Source: a virus. From it: a stretch of DNA of 29,078 bases. Numbering within the stretch: the first letter of the stretch is position 1; each line of letters begins with the position of its first letter. The position numbers and the translations under genes were made by a program. Location: positions 1 through 29,078 of IMG/VR virus record IMGVR_UViG_3300021961_000447. One strand, written 5' to 3'. The notes beneath the pieces are model-generated. The model did not search any database. It was not told the origin of the DNA and saw only the letters and a program-made list of their open reading frames with translations. This document shows, piece by piece, positions 8,928 through 16,905 of the stretch.

Positions 8928-11900
8928 ATGCCGGAAATTAAAAATACTTTTCTTAAGGGAAAAATGAATAAAGACGCAGATGAGCGTATATTGCCATCTG
9001 GAGAATATAAAGACGCTTTAAACATACAGGCTAGCATAAGCGAAAATGGCGATGCAGGAAGCTTACATAATATACCTGGTAATTCCAAATTAAGTAGTAT
9101 TAATATTTCTGGCGCTGAATGTATAGGCAGCATTGCAGATACTGAAAATGATAAAATATATTGGTTTATTTATGGAGCATCTGTTGATGCTATTGCTGAA
9201 TATACTGAATCTACAGGAGTAATTGCTCCAATATTAGTAGACGCATCTAAGTCTATTATAAAATTTCCTACAAATAAAATTACAGCTATAAATATCATAG
9301 AAGGTTATTTAGCATGGACTGATGATAATTCAGAACCAAAAATAATAGATATTGAATTATTTAAAGCTAATTCAAGTAACTTTTCTACAACTACGGTTAT
9401 TTATGATGATATCCTTAATGCAAATAGAAACATTACAGAAAGTGATATAACTTTAATAAAGAAAAAGCCTTTAAATGCACCATCATTAGTTATTAATACT
9501 ACAGGAACTAATGTGCAAAATAATAATGTTGATATTACTGCAACAGGAGATTTTACAGGAATTAATATAGGCAGTACAACAACTATAACATTTTCAGCAG
9601 ACCCTAATTTTACTGCAAATCAAATATTCTATATTGCAGATACATATTATATTAGTGTATTTAAATGTGCATTTGTATCTATAGCGGGTACTACAGTAAC
9701 GGCAGTATTTTTAAAAAATGAAAGTATATTAGGCGGAACTTTAACTTTTACAAATTCAAATGTTAAAGCTGGTGATATAATGTTTGAAGATAAATTTGTA
9801 AGATTTGCTTATAGATGGAAATTTAAAAATAATCAATATTCTGTTATTTCTCCATTTTCAGAAGTTGCATTTAGGCCATATGGAGTTATAGAATATGATT
9901 TTGAAAAAGGCTATAATACCTCAATGCAAAATCAAACTAGATCTATATTACTTGGTGAGATTAATGTTCAAGATACAAATATTGAATCTGTTGATATTTT
10001 ATATAAAGAATCTAATAATACAAATATATACATATACAAAAGTATTAAAAAAGAAGATTTAGATGGATATGGAACAAATTTATTTCCATATATATGTACA
10101 ACTACAATAACAGGAGAAAGTGTTTATAGTGTATTGCCAGAATCTCAATTATTAAGAAGCTATGATAATATTCCATATAAAGCTAAAGCTATGGAAATAT
10201 CAAGCAATAGAATAATATTTGGTAATTATATAGACGGATTAAATATAACTTTAGATTCTAATTCTAATTATCAACCCTATAGCCCTTCATTTAATGTTAG
10301 CATTGTTGGAAGAGGGGCAGCGCCTTTAAATAGATCTATAAAAGCGCATCGTAAATACCAATTAGGTATTGTATTTGAAGATGAATATGGAAGACAAACA
10401 ACTGTATATTCTAATGACAGTGGAATTATAAAAAGCGATTTTCCAAGATTAAATGGATTAACTGATCCAGGAAAAAGAATACAGGTTTCAATGAATGCAT
10501 TACCATTAGGTATAACATTTGATGCCAGAATTAAAACATTTAAATATTTTATTAAAGAAAGTTCTCAAGGTTATTATAATATAGTAATTTATAAAGCTTT
10601 TGATGAAACACCCACTTCTAATTTTTTATGGCTGGTTATACCTAGCTATGAAATAAATAAAGTAAATGAAGAAGATTATATAATATTAAAGAAAAGAGCT
10701 GATAGCGCATTACCTGAAGCGAATCCTTCTTTAAAATATAAAGTTATTAGTATTAAAAGCAGCAAACCAGATAGTATATCTTCAACCGAAAATTTTGATG
10801 GTTATTTTTTCTTAAAAATTGAAAAAGATTCTTTTAATGCTGCTACCGCAGCATCATTAACTCCTTCGTTTACAGGATCTTGGGCGTCTCCAGTTTTTGA
10901 AACAGTACCAGACCAAAATATACTCGATTTATATTATGAGACTGAAGAGTCTTATGATATAGCTGACTATACTATTGCTAAGCAATTAAAATGGTTTAAT
11001 TGTTTTGATTTTGGAAATGGAGTAGAAAGTAATAGAATAAGAGACGATTTTAATGAAAATACAATAGACAATCAAGTCAGAGTATCTGTAGTAGTCGAAG
11101 ACGGTTTTAAAGAAAAAACAAATAAAAGTGGATTAATATTTTCTGGTATTTTTAATTCAAGAAATGGTGTTAACAGGTTAAATGAATTTAATACTGGTGA
11201 AGCTATAACAAAAGAATTAAATAGAGAATACGGAAGTATTCAAAAATTATACGGTAGAGATAATGACCTTATAGCTTTTACTGAAGATAAAATTATAAAA
11301 ATATTAGCCAATAAAGATGCATTATACAATGCTGATGGCAATGTGAATCTAACTGCTACTAATGCAGTATTAGGGCAAGCTATACCGTTTGCAGGTGAAT
11401 TTGGTATATCTAAAAATCCAGAATCATTTGCTAATTATGGTTATCAAATATATTTTACGGATAAAGCAAGAAATGCTGTTTTAAGATTATCACTTGATGG
11501 ATTAACGGTTGTTTCTAATTATGGCATGTCTGACTATTTTAGAGATAAATTTAATCAACAAACATTAGAAGAATCTATATCATTTAGAGAAGAAAATAAT
11601 GGATGGACATCAAGATTAAGTTTTGTACCTGAATCAGGTCTATCATTAAATGGTAAATATTACACATTTAAAAATGGAGAATTATGGAAACATTATAATA
11701 GCGGAAGTAATTATAATAATTTTTATAACACTCAATATGATTCTAAAGTAAAATTTATTTATAATCAAAATCCTTCATCTGTTAAAAATTTTAAAACATT
11801 AGGATATGAAGGTACTGCAAATTGGTCTGCTGATTCAATACAAACAGACAAACAATCTGGTAAAGTATTAACTTTTGTAGAAAAAGAAGGTAAATGGTTT

Positions 11901-13676
11901 AATAATGTACAGGGTACGCAAAAAAGCGTTTCTAATATAGATTCTAAAGATTTTTCAATACAAGGTCTTGGTAATATAACATCATATTCAGGCTCATTAG
12001 TTGATTTGTCATCTACAACTCCAACCCCATCGGAAACATTAATAACACCAAAAAATATTATAGGTACTTATGATATTCATTCAAAACAATATGTATTATC
12101 ATTTGCAAGTGATGTAACCCCTGTACCAACACCCATACCAACGCCTACCCCTACACCCGTTCCAGTTCCGGTTCCTGTGCCTGTAGTACCTAGTCCTGTA
12201 CCTGTACCAGTTCCAGCCCCTGTAGTTGAGCCTACAGCGCCAACAGCTCCTCCTGTAGTTGAGCCCACAGCTCCTACTGCTCCTCCAGTTGCAGAACCAA
12301 CTCCACCTACTGCTCCACCGGTTGTTGAGCCAACCGCTCCAACAGCGCCTGCTCCAGTAGTATTATATTATAAATTAGACGCATGTAACCCTGCGTTAGG
12401 GCAATGTTATACAAGCATTACACCTGTTCTATCCTCTCAAGCTTATATTGACGCTATAACAAGCGACTACTATGTTTGGGATAATGCCGTTGGAACTTCC
12501 TCACCAGGTACATTATGTGGCGGCAGTATTCAAATAGTTAGCGGGCAATCTGGATGTACCCCAACACCAGCCCCAGTACCAGTACCAGTACCTGCACCAA
12601 CAGTAACGTATTATACATTAACATTATACGCTAATGTTTCATCTGGAACAAATCCTTTACAAGGATGGAGCACAAGCACTGATGCGTGTAATGGAACTGG
12701 CACACCCGTAACTGTATATTTAAGCCAAAACGCGTCATCTTTACAAGATGCACATAACAATGGATATGTTTTATATTTAAATAATACTTTAACAACGCCT
12801 TATGCTGGCAATAATACTTATTTCAAAGATGTAAGTAGCGCTGGATCTGGAAATGCATTAACTGTGGATAATAGCGGATCAATTTCAACATTTAGTGCTT
12901 GTTCTTCACCAACGCCCGTTCCAGCACCTGTACCAACACCAGTTGCACCTGTCCCTGCTCCTGTAGCAACACCAGTTTGGAATTTAGCACTTTGTAGCGG
13001 CGGAATTGCAAATCAGCAAATAGCTTATGATGCTAATTTAAGTGTAGGTGTTGTAATAGAAGCCTCAAATGGTATATGTTATACAATAGACAGTTATCAA
13101 GCTAATGGTTCTCCTACACAAACAGTAGTACAAGAATTTGATAATTGTTCAGAATGTCAATCATCCCCAACCCCAACTCCAGTTGCACCAACACCAACAC
13201 CTACTCCTGCACCTGTTGCACCAACCCCATCGCCTGCGCCTAGCCCTGTAGCACCTGTTGCACCAGTGCCATCGCCAGTACCAGCTCCAGTTGCACCAAC
13301 ACCTAGCCCTGTACCAACACCCACAGCACCAGTGCCATCACCTGTACCTGTTCCTGCGCCTACAGCGCCAGTGCCAGTGCCAACTTCACCAACTCCAAGT
13401 CCAACTCCAGCTCCTGTAGCTGCGTCTTGTACCCAATGGTTTGGTAGCGCTAGTACTTACAGCAATTCATCAACTGCTTGCGCATCAACAGATGTAAGCG
13501 CAAGAAGAAGACATAATGGAAGTGGAACAGAGCCAGAAGTTGGAGACACTATTTATACTGAAGCTACTTGTACAACAACATTTAATGGCGGAAATCAATG
13601 GCTATATGTTGGGCCCAGTGGTGCAGCAATACAAGTTAGCTCATCAGGCTCTGTATTACAAAAAGTATATTGTTAA
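8928..13676 (+). CDS. Large tail protein: stabilisation/muzzle-like N-part fused to proline-rich linkers and four Cys-containing domains
   Basis: A 1582-residue protein. The N-terminal motif KGKMNKDADERILPSGEYKD (about 10-29) and the beta-rich chain to about 1060 resemble tail stabilisation or muzzle proteins (P22 gp10-like role) of crAss-like and marine podoviruses. It then changes abruptly. Pro-rich tracts at about 1064-1144, 1210-1226, 1326-1350 and 1413-1499 (Pro alternating with Thr, Val, Ala and Ser) separate four small domains: A (1145-1209), B (1227-1325), C (1351-1412) and D (1500-1582). These hold 4, 2, 4 and 4 cysteines, against only four in the first 1060 residues, suggesting disulfides or metal sites. 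The C-part looks like surface-exposed adhesin or receptor-binding modules on stiff stalks. The downstream hydroxylase and glycosyltransferase make this region a likely modification target. The N-part identity is moderately sure; functions of A-D are unknown. Confidence 0.7.
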   Translation: MPEIKNTFLKGKMNKDADERILPSGEYKDALNIQASISENGDAGSLHNIPGNSKLSSINISGAECIGSIADTENDKIYWFIYGASVDAIAEYTESTGVIAPILVDASKSIIKFPTNKITAINIIEGYLAWTDDNSEPKIIDIELFKANSSNFSTTTVIYDDILNANRNITESDITLIKKKPLNAPSLVINTTGTNVQNNNVDITATGDFTGINIGSTTTITFSADPNFTANQIFYIADTYYISVFKCAFVSIAGTTVTAVFLKNESILGGTLTFTNSNVKAGDIMFEDKFVRFAYRWKFKNNQYSVISPFSEVAFRPYGVIEYDFEKGYNTSMQNQTRSILLGEINVQDTNIESVDILYKESNNTNIYIYKSIKKEDLDGYGTNLFPYICTTTITGESVYSVLPESQLLRSYDNIPYKAKAMEISSNRIIFGNYIDGLNITLDSNSNYQPYSPSFNVSIVGRGAAPLNRSIKAHRKYQLGIVFEDEYGRQTTVYSNDSGIIKSDFPRLNGLTDPGKRIQVSMNALPLGITFDARIKTFKYFIKESSQGYYNIVIYKAFDETPTSNFLWLVIPSYEINKVNEEDYIILKKRADSALPEANPSLKYKVISIKSSKPDSISSTENFDGYFFLKIEKDSFNAATAASLTPSFTGSWASPVFETVPDQNILDLYYETEESYDIADYTIAKQLKWFNCFDFGNGVESNRIRDDFNENTIDNQVRVSVVVEDGFKEKTNKSGLIFSGIFNSRNGVNRLNEFNTGEAITKELNREYGSIQKLYGRDNDLIAFTEDKIIKILANKDALYNADGNVNLTATNAVLGQAIPFAGEFGISKNPESFANYGYQIYFTDKARNAVLRLSLDGLTVVSNYGMSDYFRDKFNQQTLEESISFREENNGWTSRLSFVPESGLSLNGKYYTFKNGELWKHYNSGSNYNNFYNTQYDSKVKFIYNQNPSSVKNFKTLGYEGTANWSADSIQTDKQSGKVLTFVEKEGKWFNNVQGTQKSVSNIDSKDFSIQGLGNITSYSGSLVDLSSTTPTPSETLITPKNIIGTYDIHSKQYVLSFASDVTPVPTPIPTPTPTPVPVPVPVPVVPSPVPVPVPAPVVEPTAPTAPPVVEPTAPTAPPVAEPTPPTAPPVVEPTAPTAPAPVVLYYKLDACNPALGQCYTSITPVLSSQAYIDAITSDYYVWDNAVGTSSPGTLCGGSIQIVSGQSGCTPTPAPVPVPVPAPTVTYYTLTLYANVSSGTNPLQGWSTSTDACNGTGTPVTVYLSQNASSLQDAHNNGYVLYLNNTLTTPYAGNNTYFKDVSSAGSGNALTVDNSGSISTFSACSSPTPVPAPVPTPVAPVPAPVATPVWNLALCSGGIANQQIAYDANLSVGVVIEASNGICYTIDSYQANGSPTQTVVQEFDNCSECQSSPTPTPVAPTPTPTPAPVAPTPSPAPSPVAPVAPVPSPVPAPVAPTPSPVPTPTAPVPSPVPVPAPTAPVPVPTSPTPSPTPAPVAASCTQWFGSASTYSNSSTACASTDVSARRRHNGSGTEPEVGDTIYTEATCTTTFNGGNQWLYVGPSGAAIQVSSSGSVLQKVYC
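12117..12360 (+). repeat. Proline-rich tract 1 of the tail protein
   Basis: About 81 codons dominated by Pro with Thr, Val, Ala and Glu. It begins as Pro-Thr and Pro-Val dipeptides and ends in an 11-residue repeat. Pro codons are mainly CCA, CCT and CCC, and Val codons vary in the third base. Confidence 0.9.
12222..12353 (+). repeat. Four tandem 33-bp repeats
   Basis: Imperfect copies at 12222-12254, 12255-12287, 12288-12320 and 12321-12353 encode VVEPTAPTAPP, VVEPTAPTAPP, VAEPTPPTAPP and VVEPTAPTAPA. The first two copies encode identical peptides with several synonymous differences, so the protein sequence is kept although the DNA has drifted. Confidence 0.9.
12557..12603 (+). repeat. Proline-rich tract 2 of the tail protein
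   Basis: A short linker of about 16 codons reading TPTPAPVPVPVPAPTV, between domains A and B. It has the same alternating Pro pattern as the other tracts. Confidence 0.85.
12903..12975 (+). repeat. Proline-rich tract 3 of the tail protein
   Basis: About 25 codons of alternating Pro with Val, Ala and Thr, separating domain B from domain C. Confidence 0.85.
13165..13425 (+). repeat. Proline-rich tract 4 of the tail protein
   Basis: About 87 codons of Pro alternating with Thr, Val, Ala and Ser, the longest tract, just before the last Cys-containing domain. Ser-Pro and Thr-Pro pairs are frequent, offering many hydroxyl groups for O-glycosylation besides the prolines. Confidence 0.9.
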
Positions 13677-13695
13677 ATATAAATTATTTTAAATC

Positions 13696-14295
13696 ATGAT
13701 ATTAGTAAAAGAGCAAAGAGATTATATACCATATGATCCTTCTCCGCTACAACCAATAACAAGAGCGACTGAAAAAGGTTTTCAAGTTGTAGATGTTCCG
13801 GCAGCTGTGTATAGCATTTTAAGCGAATTTTATGATAGATCTAAAATGCAGGAAGAAAATTATCCAGGAAAAGAACATTATTCAAAGCAAATAAGTTTTT
13901 TACAAGATATTAATCAATATCCAGAAAAAGTGGCATTTATAAAAAATGCTTTATTAGATATACACCAAGAATGGTGCGGAAGGGAACTAAAACCTGCTGT
14001 TGTTTATGGTATTAGAAGCTATAGTAATAATACTGTTTTTAAGGCCCATTTTGATAGACAAGATACTCATCATGTTGCATCAAGTATTACAATGGGTAAA
14101 GATGCACCTTGGAATCTTAATATACAAGATCATGATAAACAATGGTGGGGTGTAGATGTAGAACCTGGGCAAATGATTATGTTTGAATCTGGGTGTTGCA
14201 TGCATGGTAGATTAGACCCATATCAAGGAACTTATTTTGATAATTTATATACACATTATACATACAATGAACCATTTGCACCATACCAAGGATAA
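13696..14295 (+). CDS. 2OG-Fe(II) oxygenase, prolyl 4-hydroxylase-like
   Basis: A 199-residue protein of the size of the catalytic double-stranded beta-helix domain of prolyl 4-hydroxylases. Iron ligands are visible: H118-x-D120 (in AHFDRQDTHH) and the distal H170 (in CCMHGRLDP). The conserved-looking EPGQMIMFES lies just before the distal His, and the domain ends in a LYTHY strand. The usual basic residue that binds 2-oxoglutarate is not obvious; R172 is the nearest candidate. The family uses O2 and 2-oxoglutarate to hydroxylate a substrate, often proline in repetitive peptides. It starts 20 bases after the gene for the proline-rich tail protein, making those tracts the natural substrate guess (inference). 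A small-molecule or lipopolysaccharide substrate is the main alternative. No signal peptide is seen, so it probably acts in the host cytoplasm. Confidence 0.75.
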   Translation: MILVKEQRDYIPYDPSPLQPITRATEKGFQVVDVPAAVYSILSEFYDRSKMQEENYPGKEHYSKQISFLQDINQYPEKVAFIKNALLDIHQEWCGRELKPAVVYGIRSYSNNTVFKAHFDRQDTHHVASSITMGKDAPWNLNIQDHDKQWWGVDVEPGQMIMFESGCCMHGRLDPYQGTYFDNLYTHYTYNEPFAPYQG

Positions 14296-14404
14296 AATAT
14301 ACATATATGAATCACCAGACAATGGAAAATCTATCTATAGACGAGAATTTGGTAATTATTCTGATAGAAAATTAATTGTTTGTAAAAAAAATGAAAGAAA
14401 ATAA
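14267..14404 (+). CDS. Small conserved-looking protein (45 aa)
   Basis: A short frame starting at the ATG at 14267, 29 bases inside the end of the hydroxylase gene, and ending 14 bases inside the glycosyltransferase gene. The core IYIYESPDNGKSIYRREFG is more protein-like than a random frame, and I recall near-identical small proteins (ESPD-GK--YRREFG) in marine phage genomes. It is basic at the C-terminus (VCKKNERK) with no membrane segment. Function is unknown. The ATG is the only standard start in frame, although homologues may begin closer to KIYIYE. Its overlap with both neighbours suggests translational coupling through the cassette. Confidence 0.6.
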   Translation: MNHLHHTKDKIYIYESPDNGKSIYRREFGNYSDRKLIVCKKNERK

Positions 14405-15458
14405 ATATATTTCTTTTGATTGGTGGTGGGGTGGTTTTAATAATATAAGGATGTGTTATGAAATGGTTGGGGCTATGTCATATGTATCTGGAAGAAAAAT
14501 TATTTTACCTCCTCCGGGCTATTGTTTATTTTTAGCTGAGCATCATGATAAAAAAACATTTTGGGATATTTGGGAAATATTAGATAAAAAAGCTTTTACT
14601 GATAATTTTGAATGCGTAGAATATAAAGACACTGAACTTATAAAATATTCTTCTGATCAGCAGAATTATGACGGCATATGCAAAGATATAAAATGCATAA
14701 TGTTTAATGATGAAGATAAAAATTGGGGGCCACAAAATTTTATTGGGAGATCACTAATATATCATAGCATAGAAAACATAAATCATTTTAATCAATTTAA
14801 TTGCGATAATAGGGATTTTTTGTATAATATAATGTCTGACGATAAAATAATACATTTTCCTAGAAATTTATTTGGGCATTTTGGATATCACGTATATCCC
14901 CCAAATGATATAGCCCGCAAAATAATACAAGAAAAAGTAAAAAACGGTGTTAAATTTAAACAAGAGTTTTTTTTACAAGCTAATAAATTAATGCCCGGTG
15001 ATTATGATGCTGTTCATATAAGAAGGGGTGATTTTAAATTTACACAAACAAAATGGACGGAAGATTTATATTCAAATCTTGAGCAATTATTGGATGGTAA
15101 AGTTAGAAATTCTGTGCCTTTATATATAGCCACAGATGAACAAGACTTATCATTATTTAATTTTTTAAAGAAAAAATACAATATAATTTTTTTAAAAGAT
15201 TTAATACAGGAAAGCAAAAGCAAAGAATTAGTTTTAGATACTATAATATGTGCAAATGCTTATAATTTTTTTGGTTCAAGAATGTCTACTTATAGTGATT
15301 ATATAAATATAATTAGAGGGTATAATAATAAAATAGACAACCATAGAGAGTCTTTAAATTTTAATAGAAATAAAATACAATACAATAAATACCCATGGGA
15401 AGTAGAGGCTTATAGCTGGCATGATTTATGGGGAGAATTATATTATGGAAAAATTTAA
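14391..15458 (+). CDS. Glycosyltransferase, protein O-fucosyltransferase-like
   Basis: A 355-residue protein; I use the ATG at 14391 rather than the TTG at 14376. It carries the three marks of the fucosyltransferase superfamily with GT-B fold: an N-terminal GGFNNIRM (14-21) followed by RKIILPPP (35-42), the nucleotide-sugar motif HIRRGDF (209-215), and a C-terminal GSRMSTYSDYI (about 295-305). The N-terminal pattern is closer to GDP-fucose protein O-fucosyltransferases than to GT11 enzymes, which hints at a protein acceptor. Donor and acceptor cannot be read from sequence. It overlaps the small upstream gene by 14 bases and the carbamoyltransferase by 14 bases. Position next to a Ser/Thr/Pro-rich tail protein suggests virion glycosylation (inference); host surface modification is the alternative. 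Confidence 0.7.
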   Translation: MKENKYISFDWWWGGFNNIRMCYEMVGAMSYVSGRKIILPPPGYCLFLAEHHDKKTFWDIWEILDKKAFTDNFECVEYKDTELIKYSSDQQNYDGICKDIKCIMFNDEDKNWGPQNFIGRSLIYHSIENINHFNQFNCDNRDFLYNIMSDDKIIHFPRNLFGHFGYHVYPPNDIARKIIQEKVKNGVKFKQEFFLQANKLMPGDYDAVHIRRGDFKFTQTKWTEDLYSNLEQLLDGKVRNSVPLYIATDEQDLSLFNFLKKKYNIIFLKDLIQESKSKELVLDTIICANAYNFFGSRMSTYSDYINIIRGYNNKIDNHRESLNFNRNKIQYNKYPWEVEAYSWHDLWGELYYGKI

Positions 15459-16905
15459 TTTAGGAGTACACGGCTCACATAACTCTACAATAGTCATATC
15501 TTATGGCGGAACAATACTTGAGGCTATAGAACTTGAAAGATGGGTTAAAATAAAAAATGCTGCATTTTTTTATTATCATCCAATACCAAACCCAATAGAA
15601 GTATTGAACGAAATATTAGATTATTTTGAATCTAAATACAATGTAAAAGAATATGATTACGCTATGATAAACTCATGGCCACAAGATCAAACAAAGCATT
15701 TAAGAGCTAAAAATATTATTCATGTACCTCATCATGATGCCCATGCATATAATGTAATGTACCATTCAGAAGCACAAGAATCATTAATCATTTCTTTTGA
15801 TGGCGGATCTGATAATGGGCATTTTAATATATATTTAGGTAGCAAAGGAAGTCCATTGCAACTAATACATCAATCACAAAAAGATTTGTGTGTACCATAT
15901 GCTGCATTAGGGCACTATATAAATGACATAAATAAAGAAAAAGATTATTGGGTTGGAAATTTAACCTATGCTGGAAAAATAATGGGGTTGTCCGCTTATG
16001 GTGAAAGAGACTATAAACTTTTTGAATATGTTACAGAACTTTATAATAGGAGTAATACTAATGAAGTAGGTGTTGCTCATAAAAATTGGGCTGATATATT
16101 TTGTAGTTGTAATCAATTTGATGATAATGCTAAAAATTTAGCATATGCAGCGCAATATATGTTTGAAAAAAACTTTGCTGATATAGTAATGCCTTTTATA
16201 TTTCAATATCCAAATAGAGAATTACAATTTACAGGTGGTGGGGCAATGAATATATTAAATAATTCTATTTATAAATCTTTTGTTTCGCCAAATGCAGATG
16301 ATAGAGGTATTGCATTGGGCTGTTTATTAAGTTTAATTAAACCACAAAATCCAATAGATAGTGCATATTTAGGCTCTGAGCCTTATGATAATATGCCAGA
16401 AGCAAAAAATATATCTATAAAAGAAATATCAGATATGTTATCTAATGATAAAATAATTGGTATTATACAAGGCAGAGCAGAATATAGTGCAAGGGCTTTA
16501 GGCAACAGATCTATATTATGTGCCCCAAAAGCTGGTGTAAAAGAAAGACTTAATTCGGAAGTTAAGCGCAGAGAATGGTTTAGGCCATTTGCTGCTATTT
16601 GCAGAGAAGAAGAGGCTTATAAGTATTTTAAAACTTTTGGTAAACATAAATGGATGACACATAACGTTAAAGTTATAGATAAAAGTTTTCCAGGTATTAC
16701 GCATGTAGATGGCACTTGCAGATTACAAACCGTAACTAAAGACCAAAATAAATTTATATATGATTTATTAGAATATCATCCGGTTTTATTAAATACTTCT
16801 TTTAATATTCAAGGGAAACCAATATTAAATACTTACAAAGAAGCTTTATGGATGAAAAAAAATACAGGAATAGATGAAGTTATAACCGATAAATATATAT
16901 TATAA
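15445..16905 (+). CDS. Carbamoyltransferase, NodU/CmcH family
   Basis: A 486-residue protein starting MEKFNLGVHG (ATG at 15445; the ATG at 15421 would lengthen the overlap). The N-terminal Kae1-like domain has the metal-binding HHDAHA (96-101) and SFDGGSDNG (117-125), and the C-terminal YrdC-like domain has GRAEYSARALGNRSIL (343-358), KRREWFRPFA (374-383) and LNTSFNIQGKP (449-459). These are the classic signatures of enzymes that make a carbamoyl-adenylate from carbamoyl phosphate and ATP and move the carbamoyl group to a hydroxyl, usually on a sugar or antibiotic. The usual GPRALG reads SARALG here, a variation whose effect is unknown. Following a glycosyltransferase, it most likely carbamoylates the added sugar (inference). 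Its stop overlaps the next start as TAATG. Confidence 0.9.
   Translation: MEKFNLGVHGSHNSTIVISYGGTILEAIELERWVKIKNAAFFYYHPIPNPIEVLNEILDYFESKYNVKEYDYAMINSWPQDQTKHLRAKNIIHVPHHDAHAYNVMYHSEAQESLIISFDGGSDNGHFNIYLGSKGSPLQLIHQSQKDLCVPYAALGHYINDINKEKDYWVGNLTYAGKIMGLSAYGERDYKLFEYVTELYNRSNTNEVGVAHKNWADIFCSCNQFDDNAKNLAYAAQYMFEKNFADIVMPFIFQYPNRELQFTGGGAMNILNNSIYKSFVSPNADDRGIALGCLLSLIKPQNPIDSAYLGSEPYDNMPEAKNISIKEISDMLSNDKIIGIIQGRAEYSARALGNRSILCAPKAGVKERLNSEVKRREWFRPFAAICREEEAYKYFKTFGKHKWMTHNVKVIDKSFPGITHVDGTCRLQTVTKDQNKFIYDLLEYHPVLLNTSFNIQGKPILNTYKEALWMKKNTGIDEVITDKYIL

Noticed and set aside
12077-12268. Gly/Thr-rich 63-residue frame on the - strand
   Set aside because: It is the antisense reading of the Pro/Thr/Val repeats; composition is a by-product of the repeat and there is no supporting start or neighbour.
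12117-13425. Repeats considered as a CRISPR array
   Set aside because: Repeats lie in frame in a long coding region, have no regular unique spacers and encode Pro-rich linkers.
13432-13676. C-terminal tail domain considered as the variable target of a diversity-generating retroelement
   Set aside because: No reverse transcriptase or template repeat was seen in the window, and no lectin-like fold signature could be recognised.
15421-15444. Upstream ATG for the carbamoyltransferase
   Set aside because: It adds eight residues with no family similarity and lengthens the overlap with the glycosyltransferase; the ATG at 15445 gives the expected N-terminus.
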